A DNA stretch of 58,628 nucleotides, from positions 1-58,628 of the forward strand of contig SFGI01000008.1 in the NCBI GenBank assembly GCA_004557645.1, given 5' to 3'. The notes under the pieces were generated by a model. The model saw only the letters and a program-made list of their open reading frames with translations. It was not told where the DNA came from and ran no database searches. Source of the stretch: [Eubacterium] saphenum (GTDB lineage: Bacteria; Bacillota; Clostridia; Lachnospirales; Anaerotignaceae). This document shows positions 41,767-50,682 of this stretch, piece after piece. Position 1 is the stretch's first letter, and each line of letters opens with the position of its first letter. Position numbers and translations under genes: made by a program.

Positions 41767-42521
41767 TGGACAAAAGCAAAATTTCTGTATCCAATTTGGA
41801 TTTATACTATGGTGATTTCAAAGCCTTAAAAAATATCAACTTAAAGCTGCCCGAAAAGGAAATCACCGCATTCATCGGCCCTTCCGGCTGCGGCAAATCC
41901 ACTTTATTGAAAAGTCTGAACCGTATGAATGACTTGGTGGAGGGGTGCAAGATCACAGGAGAGGTCCTGTTGGATGGGGAAGATATCTACAGAGGTATGG
42001 ATATCAACCTGCTGCGGAAAAGAGTCGGCATGGTGTTCCAGAAGCCTAATCCCTTCCCTATGAGCATTTATGATAATATCGCCTATGGCCCCAGAACCCA
42101 CGGCATCCGCTCCAAGGTGCAGCTGGATGAGATCGTGGAAAAAGCCCTGCGGGATGCGGCCATCTGGGACGAAGTAAAAGACAGGTTGAAAAAGAACGCA
42201 TTGGGGATGAGCGGCGGGCAGCAGCAGCGGCTTTGTATTGCCCGTGCTCTGGCGGTGCAGCCGGAGGTGCTGCTGATGGATGAACCCACCTCCGCCCTTG
42301 ACCCCATTTCCACTTCCCGTATCGAGGAACTTGCGCTGGAATTGAAAAAAGAGTACACTATCATCATGGTGACCCATAATATGCAGCAGGCGACTCGTAT
42401 TTCCGATAATACAGCCTTCTTCCTTCTGGGCGAAGTGGTAGAATACGATAAAACAGAAGCATTGTTCTCTATGCCGAAAGATCGGCGCACAGAGGATTAT
42501 ATTACAGGGAGGTTTGGTTAA
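41766..42521 (+). CDS. pstB: Phosphate ABC transporter ATPase PstB
   Basis: ATP-binding subunit, 251 aa. Walker A GPSGCGKST, Q-loop VFQKPNPFPMSIYDNIAYG (PstB-typical), signature MSGGQQQRLCIARALA, Walker B VLLMDEPTSALD and switch His in VTHNMQQA. ATG 41766 is chosen over an upstream in-frame ATG inside pstA. Confidence 0.97.
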   Translation: MDKSKISVSNLDLYYGDFKALKNINLKLPEKEITAFIGPSGCGKSTLLKSLNRMNDLVEGCKITGEVLLDGEDIYRGMDINLLRKRVGMVFQKPNPFPMSIYDNIAYGPRTHGIRSKVQLDEIVEKALRDAAIWDEVKDRLKKNALGMSGGQQQRLCIARALAVQPEVLLMDEPTSALDPISTSRIEELALELKKEYTIIMVTHNMQQATRISDNTAFFLLGEVVEYDKTEALFSMPKDRRTEDYITGRFG

Positions 42522-42524
42522 GCT

Positions 42525-43187
42525 ATGGTACGCAGTCGTTTTGATGCTCAGCTGGAACAGCTGAATGTGGAATTGATCAAAATGGGGGCTTTGTGTGAAG
42601 AAGCCATCACGGCTTCTGTCTCTGCCCTCATCAAATATGATAAGTCTGTGGTACAGACCGTATTTGAAAAGGATAATGAAATTGACCGTATGGAGCGGGA
42701 TATTGAAACATTTTGCATGCGTCTTTTGTTGCAGCAGCAGCCTGTGGCAAAGGACCTGCGGGCCATCTCTTCTGCTTTGAAGATGATCTCCGATATGGAG
42801 CGTATTGGCGATCAGGCAGGGGATATCGCAGAGATCATGGCTGTCATGAACGACCATGATACCAAAAGCAAGTTGCATATTCAGGATATGGCAAGGGCTA
42901 CGGTAAAAATGGTAACAGACAGCGTAGATTCCTTTGTAAAAAAAGACCTTGAACTGGCCCGGTCTGTGATGAAATACGATGATGTGGTGGATGAACTGTT
43001 CGATAAAGTAAAGGAAGAAATCATCAGTTTGATCGGGGAGGACAGAGCCAACGGTGAATTTTGTATCGACCTGCTGATGATCGCAAAATATCTGGAGCGC
43101 ATCGGTGACCATGCGACCAATATCGCAGAATGGGTCGAATTCTCCATCACAGGACAGCACGTAGTGGCAGAAGAGGAGAGAAAATGA
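42525..43187 (+). CDS. phoU: Phosphate signalling protein PhoU
   Basis: Negative regulator linking Pst transport to the PhoR kinase, 220 aa, two three-helix PhoU repeats. Metal-binding ExxxD-type motifs appear in both halves (EKDNEIDRMERDIE; MKYDDVVDELFDKV). It lies three bases after pstB and overlaps the HD gene by ATGA. Confidence 0.95.
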   Translation: MVRSRFDAQLEQLNVELIKMGALCEEAITASVSALIKYDKSVVQTVFEKDNEIDRMERDIETFCMRLLLQQQPVAKDLRAISSALKMISDMERIGDQAGDIAEIMAVMNDHDTKSKLHIQDMARATVKMVTDSVDSFVKKDLELARSVMKYDDVVDELFDKVKEEIISLIGEDRANGEFCIDLLMIAKYLERIGDHATNIAEWVEFSITGQHVVAEEERK

Positions 43188-43843
43188 TCACATACGAACA
43201 AATCAAGCAAAATGATGCGATCCGCACCTATATCCAAAAAGCCGACGAATCCCTGGCGGCGCTGGGCTATACAGAGCATTCCTTTGCCCATGTGACAAAG
43301 GTAGCGGAAAATGTAAAATATATTTTGGAAACCCTGGGTTATTCCCAGCACGAAGTGGAGCTGGGCATGATCGCTGCATATCTGCACGATATCGGCAATC
43401 TGGTCAATCGCTCCGAACATTCCCAGAGTGGGGCAGTCATGGCTTTTCGTATTCTGGACCGGATGGATCTGCCTGCGGAGGATATCGCGACGGTGGTGAC
43501 AGCCATCGGCAACCATGATGAAGGCACAGGTGTGCCTGTCAATTCTATTGCAGCGGCGCTGATTCTGGCAGACAAATCCGACGTACGCCGCAGCCGTGTT
43601 CGCAATCAGGATAAGAAAACCTTTGATATCCACGACAGAGTAAATTATTCTGTAGAAAAATCCATCCTGAAGATCAATCAGGAGCATAGCCTGATCAAGT
43701 TGAAATTATCGGTAGATACCCATTATGGCTCTGTGATGGATTATTTTGAAATTTTTCTGGAACGTATGATTTTGTGCCGCAAGGCGGCAGAAAAACTGGG
43801 GCTGCAGTTCAAATTGATGATCAATGAACAGTCCTTGATTTAA
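43184..43843 (+). CDS. HD-domain phosphohydrolase in the pst-pho operon
   Basis: A 219-aa soluble HD-superfamily protein. Metal ligands: His36 (SFAHVTKV), His68-Asp69 (AYLHDIGN), GNHDEG near 109-114 and Asp130 (ILADKSDVRRSRVR). It probably hydrolyses a phosphorylated small molecule such as a nucleotide; no RelA, HD-GYP or PDE signature is complete enough to choose. Translational coupling to phoU (ATGA) and position before phoP-phoR point to phosphate-starvation signalling. It is not part of the canonical E. coli set. Confidence 0.85.
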   Translation: MITYEQIKQNDAIRTYIQKADESLAALGYTEHSFAHVTKVAENVKYILETLGYSQHEVELGMIAAYLHDIGNLVNRSEHSQSGAVMAFRILDRMDLPAEDIATVVTAIGNHDEGTGVPVNSIAAALILADKSDVRRSRVRNQDKKTFDIHDRVNYSVEKSILKINQEHSLIKLKLSVDTHYGSVMDYFEIFLERMILCRKAAEKLGLQFKLMINEQSLI

Positions 43844-43855
43844 GGTGGTGTTTTC

Positions 43856-44533
43856 ATGCTGGTTTATTTGGTAGAAGACGATAACAGTATTCGGGAATTG
43901 GTGGCATATACCCTTCACAGTGCCGGATTTCAGGCAGAAGGCTTTGAAAAGCCTTCCGCTTTTTGGCATGCCTGTGAAACGAAGCTGCCCGATCTGGTAT
44001 TATTGGATCTGATGCTGCCGGAAGAGGATGGCATCAGCATATTGAAAAAACTGAGACAAGCTCCCCGGACAAAAAAACTGCCCATTATCCTGCTGACAGC
44101 AAAAAGCAGTGAGTATGATAAGATCATGGGGCTGGACAGCGGCGCCGATGATTATGTGGCAAAGCCCTTTAGTATGATGGAATTGCTGGCAAGGGTAAAA
44201 GCACTGCTGCGCCGTACGGAAAGAAATGAGGCAGAGGTGGTCTACAGCATGGGCAGTCTCTCTGTCAATCAGACCCGCCATGAGGTCAGGATCGATGGGA
44301 CAGAGGTGACATTGACCCTGAAAGAATTCGAACTGCTCTGCCTGCTGATGGAGAACAAAGATCGTGTTTTGACCAGAGACCAGCTGCTGAACAGTATCTG
44401 GGGCTATGGTTTTGATGGGGAAAATCGTACGGTGGATGTACATATCCGTACCCTGCGGCAAAAGCTGGGGAAATGTGGAGAATATATTGAAACCGTCCGC
44501 GGTGTTGGCTATAAAATAGGAGGAAATCTATGA
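43856..44533 (+). CDS. phoP: Response regulator PhoP/PhoB family
   Basis: OmpR-family regulator of 225 aa. Receiver domain with acidic pair EDD near 7-9, phospho-acceptor Asp in LVLLDLMLPEEDG and Lys in AKPFSMMELL; C-terminal winged helix with DGENRTVDVHIRTLRQKLG. It most likely binds the PHO boxes upstream of pstS and pstC. AAGGTGGTG precedes the start; the stop overlaps phoR by ATGA. Confidence 0.9.
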   Translation: MLVYLVEDDNSIRELVAYTLHSAGFQAEGFEKPSAFWHACETKLPDLVLLDLMLPEEDGISILKKLRQAPRTKKLPIILLTAKSSEYDKIMGLDSGADDYVAKPFSMMELLARVKALLRRTERNEAEVVYSMGSLSVNQTRHEVRIDGTEVTLTLKEFELLCLLMENKDRVLTRDQLLNSIWGYGFDGENRTVDVHIRTLRQKLGKCGEYIETVRGVGYKIGGNL

Positions 44534-46206
44534 CGAATCGTATTTTTCGTTCCATCTTCCTGGTAGCAACGGCAGTGATGCTTTCCGTTTCTGTTCTCAT
44601 CATGGGGATGATGTATCGATATTCTTCTGTGGAAATGACAGAGGAATTGCAGCGGGAGGCCAGTTATATTGCCCGGGGAATGGAAATAGATGGGATGGAA
44701 TATCTGGAAAAAGTCAAAAATGCAGATACCCGTATCACGTGGATCGATGCTGATGGGACGGTTTTGTATGATTCTGTGGCAGATTCATCCGAAATGGAAA
44801 ACCACGGAGACCGTGAGGAAGTCATAGAAGCCATGGAAGAAGGGGCAGGGGAAAGCCAACGAAATTCTTCGACCCTTTCCAAAAAGACCCTCTACTATGC
44901 TTTGCAGCTGAAGGATGGAAGTGTCCTGCGGCTGGCTGTGGAAACCATGAGCATTCTGGCGATCTTTTTTACGATGACCTTTCCGCTGGTATTGATTTTG
45001 GCGGCTATGGTAGGTGTTTCTTTGTTTTTGGCATTCCAGACGGCGAAAAATATCACCAGCCCCATCAATGAGATCGATCTGGAGCATCCCGATCGTGCGG
45101 AGGTCTATGAAGAATTGACGCCCTTGCTGCGCCGTATCGCTGTGCAGAATCGGGAGATCCATCGGCAGATGGGGGAACTGAAACGCAGAAAAGAGGAATT
45201 TGATACTATCACAGCCAATATGCAGGAGGGGCTCCTGGTGTTGGATGGGGAAGGGGATGTCCTTTCTTATAACGAAGGTGTTTTGCGCTTACTGGGAATT
45301 GACCGTGTGGAAGAGGGAAAAAATGTATTTTCCCTGAACCGAAGCGAAGCATTCCGCCGTGGTGTGGAAGGTGCCCTGGCAGGGGAACATCGGGAAGAAC
45401 GCCTGGAATTGAATGGGAAGATCTGTCAGGTCTATGCAAACCCTGTTTTCCGTGATGGGAAAACTGCCGGGGTCATCCTCATCCTTTTTGATGCAACGGA
45501 AAAAGAGGAACGGGAACGGCTGCGGCGGGAATTTACGGCCAATGTTTCCCATGAGCTGAAAACGCCGCTGACTTCCATTTCCGGCTTTGCGGAGATCATG
45601 AAAAGCGGCATTGTTCCTCCGGAAGATATGGGGAATTTTGCAGGAAAAATTTACGATGAAGCCCAGCGGCTCATCGATATGATACAGGATATCATCAAGC
45701 TTTCCAAACTGGATGAAAAGGAAAGCCTTTTGGAAAAGGAACCGGTAGAACTGGATGCGCTCCTTCGGGAGGTCTGTGAAAGATTACAGCCCCAGGCGGA
45801 AAAACAACAGGTAAAACTGTTGGTACAGACAGAGCCTGTGCAGCTGTTTGGGGTGAAACAGATTTTGACGGAAATGGTCTACAATCTATGCGATAATGCC
45901 ATTCGATATAACAAGCCCAAGGGAGAAGTACGCCTGATTTTGAAAAAAGAGGGAGAAAAACTTCTTCTGGAAGTGGCAGATACGGGCATTGGTATCGCCA
46001 AAGAAGAACAGGATCGTATTTTCGAGAGATTTTATCGTGTGGATGCCAGCCGTTCGGCAGAGAGCGGCGGAACAGGTCTGGGGCTTTCCATCGTCAAGCA
46101 CGGTGCGGCTTTGCACGGAGGAGATGTTTCCATCGAAAGTGAGATCGGCAAGGGAACGACCATGCGGGTTTCTCTTCCTTTTGCAAAAAATCAATCAATG
46201 CTGTAA
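44530..46206 (+). CDS. phoR: Sensor histidine kinase PhoR
   Basis: A 558-aa membrane kinase. Two membrane segments (about 8-28 and 143-170) flank a short extracellular domain. Then come a HAMP-like linker, a PAS domain (ANMQEGLLVLDGEGDVLSY), HisKA with H-box NVSHELKTPL, and HATPase with N-box YNLCDNAIRYN, G1 DTGIGIAKEE and G2 GGTGLGLSIVKH. Context makes it the phosphate-starvation kinase controlled by PstSCAB-PhoU. A terminator follows. Confidence 0.92.
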   Translation: MTNRIFRSIFLVATAVMLSVSVLIMGMMYRYSSVEMTEELQREASYIARGMEIDGMEYLEKVKNADTRITWIDADGTVLYDSVADSSEMENHGDREEVIEAMEEGAGESQRNSSTLSKKTLYYALQLKDGSVLRLAVETMSILAIFFTMTFPLVLILAAMVGVSLFLAFQTAKNITSPINEIDLEHPDRAEVYEELTPLLRRIAVQNREIHRQMGELKRRKEEFDTITANMQEGLLVLDGEGDVLSYNEGVLRLLGIDRVEEGKNVFSLNRSEAFRRGVEGALAGEHREERLELNGKICQVYANPVFRDGKTAGVILILFDATEKEERERLRREFTANVSHELKTPLTSISGFAEIMKSGIVPPEDMGNFAGKIYDEAQRLIDMIQDIIKLSKLDEKESLLEKEPVELDALLREVCERLQPQAEKQQVKLLVQTEPVQLFGVKQILTEMVYNLCDNAIRYNKPKGEVRLILKKEGEKLLLEVADTGIGIAKEEQDRIFERFYRVDASRSAESGGTGLGLSIVKHGAALHGGDVSIESEIGKGTTMRVSLPFAKNQSML

Positions 46207-46596
46207 AAAAGCAAGTAAAAATCCCTTTCTTTTTCCTGAAAAGAGGGGGTTTTTTCGTATAATGAATTATATGTGGAAACCATCCAAATTTAAACTGGAA
46301 GAATATGGAGAATTACCATTCTTTGAAAAGAAGTATCGTGTAAAATGGATAAAAACGGGAAAGAAGTTTGTACATATTTAAGGGGGCTTCCTCTGGAATT
46401 ATCTTGCATGCGAAACAAATGTATGCTAGAATGAAGCTGTGAGTTCAATGTGATTAAAAAATGTATGTTTGGTATAGTGCATCATCTTTAAAAGTATACT
46501 GTGTACTTTTTGGATTGCGAATTTTGTTGTTTAGGTCGTCTTTTCAGTCGACCTAGTTTCATATGTATATTTAGTGGGAAGAGGGTAGAAGGATCA
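46207..46596. other. 390-bp region between phoR and the hydrogenase gene
   Basis: It starts with a terminator-like hairpin (46217-46256: pyrimidine-rich arm pairing with AAAAGAGGGGG, then TTTTTT). A 39-codon reading frame at 46262-46381 has no ribosome site and is not called. Nearer the hydrogenase a 7-bp stem TAGGTCG/CGACCTA (46532-46538, 46549-46555) may be an operator or leader hairpin. No other gene is seen. Confidence 0.5.
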
Positions 46597-48168
46597 ATGA
46601 ATAATTTTGAAAGTAATGTGCAATATATCAAATATCTTGTAAATAAAGAAGTTGCCAGTCGTTTTTTTCAGGGGACATTGGAAAAAGGCTTTTTCTCTGA
46701 GAAAGAGATCGCTGAATCCATCATTCCCGGTCCAAAGGCATCGTTCCGCTGCTGTATCTACAAGGAACGCCATATCATCGAAGATCGTGTGCATCTGGTC
46801 TTAGAGCCTACAAAAGATAATATCGTCATCAATGTATTGGATTCTGCCTGCGATGAATGTCCCATCGACCGTTTCGTGGTCAGCGATTCCTGTCGTGGCT
46901 GTCTGGGGCATAAATGTCAGGAAAATTGCCCGAAGGGTGCCATTTCTATTGTGAACCACAGAGCATATATCAATCAGGAACTGTGCATCGAATGTGGCCG
47001 ATGCAAACAGGTATGTCCTTTCGGTGCCATCAGTGAGGTTATGCGTCCCTGTATGCGTGCCTGCTCCGTAGGGGCCGTTAAGATGGATGAAAACAGAAAA
47101 GCCATGATCGACCATGATAAATGTATTTCCTGCGGTGCCTGTGTCCATCAGTGTCCCTTCGGTGCCATTGTGGATAAATCCTTTGTTCTGGATGTGCTGA
47201 CACTGCTGCGGGATTCCTGGAACAATACCAGCTATCACGTTTATGCGGTGGTTGCCCCTGCGGTGGCCAGCCAGTTCAGCGGGATAAAGGTTGGACAGGT
47301 CTTTGCCGGCATCAAGGAGCTTGGCTTCTATGAGGTAGTCGAGGGGGCTGTCGGCGGCGATATGGTTTCTGTTTTTGAAGCAGAGGAATTTGTGGAAACC
47401 ATCGAAGAAAAGAAATGGAAAACCACTTCCTGCTGTCCTGCCTTTGTAGATTATGTCAGAAAATTCCATCCGGAATATATGGATCATGTATCCACCACAG
47501 TTTCCCCTATGATTGCTATGGCAAGAGCCATTCGTGCTAAGGATCAGAAGGCGAGAGTTATTTTTATCGGCCCTTGTACGGCGAAAAAGGTGGAAATCAA
47601 ACAGGAGGATTTGAAGGGTGCGGTAGACTATGTACTGACCTTTGAAGAACTGCGGGCGATTTTTGATGCCAGAGGTATGGAGCTTGCGGAGCTGCCTGAA
47701 ATTTCTGCAGGGGAGCCTTCTTCCTATGGACGTATCTTTGCCAGAACCGGCGGTGTAGCGGAAAGTGTGCGCCGTGTGGCAAAACTGGGCGGTATTGAAA
47801 CGGAAATCAACCCCATCCGCTGCAGCGGTATTGAAGAATGTATCAAAGCTATGAAGCTGGCGTCCTTTGGCAGACTGGAGGAAAATCTGATTGAAGGCAT
47901 GGCCTGCAAGGGTGGCTGTACCAATGGTGCTGCATCTATTTTCCATGATATGAGGGGGATTGAACGGGTCAACAGCTTCAGCAGAGAAACCTTGACCGAT
48001 GACCCCAATGAAGGCATCCGTGGCTATGATATGACCGGGGTGAATATGGAACGGGAATTTGAAGAAGTGAAAAAGCTGGAAGAAGAAACTGCCGGCGAAA
48101 AAGCGAAGAAGAAAAAAACAACTGCTAAGGCGAAAAAAGAAGCCATTGCAGAAGGTGAAGTAGAATAA
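46597..48168 (+). CDS. Monomeric [FeFe] hydrogenase, group B-like
   Basis: A 523-aa iron-sulfur hydrogenase. The N-terminal half has many Cys: CDECPIDR, CRGCLGHKCQENCPKG, two ferredoxin-like 4Fe-4S motifs (CIECGRCKQVCPFG at 130-143; CISCGACVHQCPFG at 176-189) and CMRAC. H-cluster motifs are TSCCPAF (277-283), FIGPCTAKK (323-331) and MACKGGC (435-441), in which Lys replaces the Pro of the group A motif. This fits group B enzymes, whose physiological role is little known. A Lys/Ala-rich tail (about 495-523) is extra. It is monocistronic. ATG 46597 follows GAAGGAT; maturases are not in the window. Confidence 0.88.
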   Translation: MNNFESNVQYIKYLVNKEVASRFFQGTLEKGFFSEKEIAESIIPGPKASFRCCIYKERHIIEDRVHLVLEPTKDNIVINVLDSACDECPIDRFVVSDSCRGCLGHKCQENCPKGAISIVNHRAYINQELCIECGRCKQVCPFGAISEVMRPCMRACSVGAVKMDENRKAMIDHDKCISCGACVHQCPFGAIVDKSFVLDVLTLLRDSWNNTSYHVYAVVAPAVASQFSGIKVGQVFAGIKELGFYEVVEGAVGGDMVSVFEAEEFVETIEEKKWKTTSCCPAFVDYVRKFHPEYMDHVSTTVSPMIAMARAIRAKDQKARVIFIGPCTAKKVEIKQEDLKGAVDYVLTFEELRAIFDARGMELAELPEISAGEPSSYGRIFARTGGVAESVRRVAKLGGIETEINPIRCSGIEECIKAMKLASFGRLEENLIEGMACKGGCTNGAASIFHDMRGIERVNSFSRETLTDDPNEGIRGYDMTGVNMEREFEEVKKLEEETAGEKAKKKKTTAKAKKEAIAEGEVE

Positions 48169-48181
48169 CATACATAGTAAA

Positions 48182-48213
48182 AAAAGTCCCAAATCATTTG
48201 ATTTGGGACTTTT
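48182..48213. terminator. Bidirectional terminator
   Basis: AGTCCCAAATCA/TGATTTGGGACT with flanking A- and T-runs, shared by the hydrogenase and MATE genes. Confidence 0.85.
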
Positions 48214-48216
48214 CGT

Positions 48217-49569
48217 TTATACCGAGATCTCTTTTTCAGGATCTTTTTTCGGCATCCGTTTTAAAATGGGGATCAGGGAGATGGAAAGGGGCGTGAGAGA
48301 GCCGATCCATGCCAGCGGGTTGGCGATACAGGTGCCTGCATAGCCGATGACAGAGGTCAGCGCAATGGCACAAATGCTTCGCATCACCAATTCGGCAATA
48401 CCTGCCACTGTGGGAACAAAGCTGTACCCAAGCCCCTGCAGGGAATAGCGGAACACGAACAGCAGCGCCAACAGAGAATAGCAGACCCCATTCACGATCA
48501 GGTATTCATGGGAAAGCCTGATGGCAACCGCATCCCCTGCCAGGAAGAGGGCAGAAAGGCTATCGCCGAAGCATACATCAATGACACCGATGAAAATGGC
48601 AAAGGCAATGGACATCAGGCTGCACTGGAAAATGCCCTGACGGATACGGTGGGGTTTGTTTGCACCGTGATTCTGACCAACATATGTCGCCATGGCGATA
48701 CCAAAGGACATCAGCGGCAGGATCCCCAGATTATCCAGCTTGGATGCAGCTGTATATGCGGCAATCTCTGTGGTACCCAGGGTATTCAGGGCAAATTGTA
48801 CAACAATGGTTCCCAGCGCGATGATAGAGCTTTGGAACCCCATGGGCAGCCCCAGTTTGAAATGCAGCCGCCAGTCTTCTGCTGTGCATTTGAAATGCTT
48901 CATACCAATTTGCAGAACGGGTACTTTCCATTTGATATAAAAAATGCAGAGAAAGCCGGAAAGAAATTGTGCCACAAGGGTGGCGATAGCTGCACCTTCT
49001 ACACCCATACCCAGATGCAGGATGAAAGTCCAGTCCAAAATGATATTCAGCACGCAGGCGATGACCAGAAAGACCAGAGGGCTGATGCTGTCCCCAACGG
49101 CACGCATGGCGTTGGACATCAGGTTAAACAGCATACAGGAGGCCAGACCGCCCACGATAAAGATAAAATAACGATATGCATCGTCGAAGATTTCCGCAGG
49201 TGTACGCAAAACCTGCAGCAAAGGGCCTGTAGCCAAAAGCCCAAAGATGGTCAGAGCGATGGTCACCAGGATGCTGATGAGGCAGGAGACGGCAAAGCTG
49301 CGCTTTACGCCTTCTTCATCCTGGGCACCAAAGCGCTGGGCTGTGACGATGGACATGCCTGCGGTGGTACCTGTGGCAAAGCCCTGCAGCAGAAAGGTCA
49401 GCCCGCCGGTGCAGCCCACAGCTGCCAATGCATTGCTGCCAAGGGTACGGCCTACGATAAAGGTATCCGCCATATTATAGAATTGCTGAAACATGTTCCC
49501 AATGAGCAGGGGGATGGAAAAATATAAGATCTGCTTGGCAGGGGAACCGATTGTCATATCTTTTGCCAT
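48217..49569 (-). CDS. MATE-family efflux transporter
   Basis: Cation-coupled multidrug/metabolite exporter, 450 aa with twelve predicted helices in two MatE repeats. Family motifs: PLLIGNMFQQFYNMADTF near the N-terminus and AALGT-type symmetry (VGRTLGSNALAAVGCTG). GAGGTGA precedes ATG 49569. An extended palindrome lies about 50-100 bp upstream and is a likely operator. Substrates are unknown. Confidence 0.93.
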   Translation of the reverse strand: MAKDMTIGSPAKQILYFSIPLLIGNMFQQFYNMADTFIVGRTLGSNALAAVGCTGGLTFLLQGFATGTTAGMSIVTAQRFGAQDEEGVKRSFAVSCLISILVTIALTIFGLLATGPLLQVLRTPAEIFDDAYRYFIFIVGGLASCMLFNLMSNAMRAVGDSISPLVFLVIACVLNIILDWTFILHLGMGVEGAAIATLVAQFLSGFLCIFYIKWKVPVLQIGMKHFKCTAEDWRLHFKLGLPMGFQSSIIALGTIVVQFALNTLGTTEIAAYTAASKLDNLGILPLMSFGIAMATYVGQNHGANKPHRIRQGIFQCSLMSIAFAIFIGVIDVCFGDSLSALFLAGDAVAIRLSHEYLIVNGVCYSLLALLFVFRYSLQGLGYSFVPTVAGIAELVMRSICAIALTSVIGYAGTCIANPLAWIGSLTPLSISLIPILKRMPKKDPEKEISV

Positions 49570-49617
49570 GAAATCACCTCTATTTTCTTTTGTAAACAGG
49601 GGAGAATCTCTTCCATA

Positions 49618-49665
49618 AAAAAATAAATATTGTACTTTGCAAGCAAATACAACATTTATTTTTTC
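49618..49665 (-). promoter_or_regulatory. Extended palindrome upstream of the MATE gene
   Basis: AAAAAATAAAT-a-TTGTA-c-TTTGC-AA-GCAAA-TACAA-c-ATTTATTTTTT: nested inverted arms of about 20 nt with one mismatch and one extra base. On the minus strand it contains a TACAAT that could be the -10. It resembles a TetR/MarR-type operator more than a terminator, because no gene ends here. Confidence 0.5.
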
Positions 49666-49689
49666 TGAAAGGGGTTTCTCCGATTAAAA

Positions 49690-49722
49690 CAAAAAACCAA
49701 GGTAATCAATACCTTGGTTTCT
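49690..49722 (-). terminator. Terminator of the tRNA-Lys gene
   Basis: Minus strand AAACCAAGGTA-TTGAT-TACCTTGGTTT followed by TTTG. Confidence 0.8.
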
Positions 49723-49726
49723 ATGA

Positions 49727-49799
49727 TGAGTCATCCGGGACTCGAACCCGGGACACCTGGATTAAAAGTCCAGTGCTCTACCGACTGAGCTAATGACCC
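49727..49799 (-). tRNA. tRNA-Lys (anticodon UUU)
   Basis: A 73-nt cloverleaf on the minus strand: acceptor GGGTCAT/ATGACTC with one G-U pair, D-arm AGCTCAGTCGGTAGAGC, anticodon stem CTGGA/TCCAG around CTTTTAA, T-arm CCGGGTTCGAGTCCCGG, discriminator A. CCA is not encoded. It has its own promoter and terminator. Confidence 0.97.
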
Positions 49800-49811
49800 G
49801 CAACGAAGATT

Positions 49812-49840
49812 AGTATATAGCAGGATCATATTTTTGTCAA
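49812..49840 (-). promoter_or_regulatory. Promoter of tRNA-Lys
   Basis: Minus strand TTGACA, 17-bp spacer, TATACT, ending 12 bp before the tRNA. Confidence 0.75.
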
Positions 49841-49926
49841 CACATTTTTTACAATTTTTTTATATTTTTTTCAAAAAATATCTTTTTCCGATATCTTAAG
49901 ATTTTTGTAAGGAAAAAACTGTTTTT

Positions 49927-49954
49927 TTGTAAAATAAATTATGTATGATATAAT
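49927..49954 (+). promoter_or_regulatory. Promoter of the two-component operon
   Basis: TTGTAA, 16-bp spacer, extended -10 TGATATAAT. Confidence 0.65.
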
Positions 49955-49986
49955 CTAGGAAGTAGTTTGAAAAGGGGGACAATCAT

Positions 49987-50682
49987 ATGGAACAATTTAA
50001 CATTTTAGTATGTGATGATGACAAAAGCATCGTAGATGCCATTGAGATTTATTTGAAACAGGAAGGCTACAATGTCATCAAGGCATATAATGGTCTGGAA
50101 GCTTTGCAGGCATTGGAAGAAAACGAAATTCACCTCATTTTGTTGGACGTGATGATGCCGGAGATGGATGGGCTGAATGCCACAGTGAAGATCAGGGAAA
50201 CGCTGAATATCCCCATTATTATCCTCTCTGCCAAATCGGAAGATACGGATAAGATCCTGGGGCTGAATTTCGGGGCGGATGATTATATCACCAAGCCCTT
50301 CAATCCTCTGGAGCTGATGGCTCGTGTAAAAAGCCTGATGCGCCGCTATACAGCCCTGGGCAGCATTGCGGAGAAAAACAATATCATCCGCATTGGCGGC
50401 ATCGAATTGGATAAGGATGCCAAGGAAGTGCGGGTGGAAGGAGAAAAGATCAAGCTGACGGCGACAGAATACGGGATCCTGCAGCTGCTGATGGAAAATG
50501 CGGGAAAAGTGTTCTCTATCGATGAAATATATGAAAAAGTTTGGAATGAAGCTTCCTTTGCTCCGGAAAATACGGTTTCTGTACATATTCGCCGTATCCG
50601 TGAAAAAATTGAGATCAATCCAAAGGAACCGAGATATCTGAAGGTGGTGTGGGGGATTGGCTACAAAATCGAAAAAATCTAA
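49987..50682 (+). CDS. OmpR-family response regulator
   Basis: A 231-aa DNA-binding regulator. Receiver domain with CDDDKS near residue 9-14, phospho-acceptor Asp in LILLDVMMPEMDG and Lys in ITKPFNPLEL; winged helix with TATEYGILQLLMENAG and SVHIRRIREKIE. GGGGG lies before ATG 49987. The kinase start lies inside its last codons, so the pair is co-translated. It resembles envelope-stress or VanR-like regulators; the target is unknown. Confidence 0.92.
   Translation: MEQFNILVCDDDKSIVDAIEIYLKQEGYNVIKAYNGLEALQALEENEIHLILLDVMMPEMDGLNATVKIRETLNIPIIILSAKSEDTDKILGLNFGADDYITKPFNPLELMARVKSLMRRYTALGSIAEKNNIIRIGGIELDKDAKEVRVEGEKIKLTATEYGILQLLMENAGKVFSIDEIYEKVWNEASFAPENTVSVHIRRIREKIEINPKEPRYLKVVWGIGYKIEKI

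Noticed and set aside
41904..43160. 418-aa minus-strand frame opposite pstB/phoU
   Set aside because: It is the antisense shadow of two well-supported genes, with low-complexity His/Phe/Cys-rich translation.
46262..46381. 39-codon frame after phoR
   Set aside because: There is no ribosome site, the frame overlaps the terminator tail, and there is no sign of coding bias.
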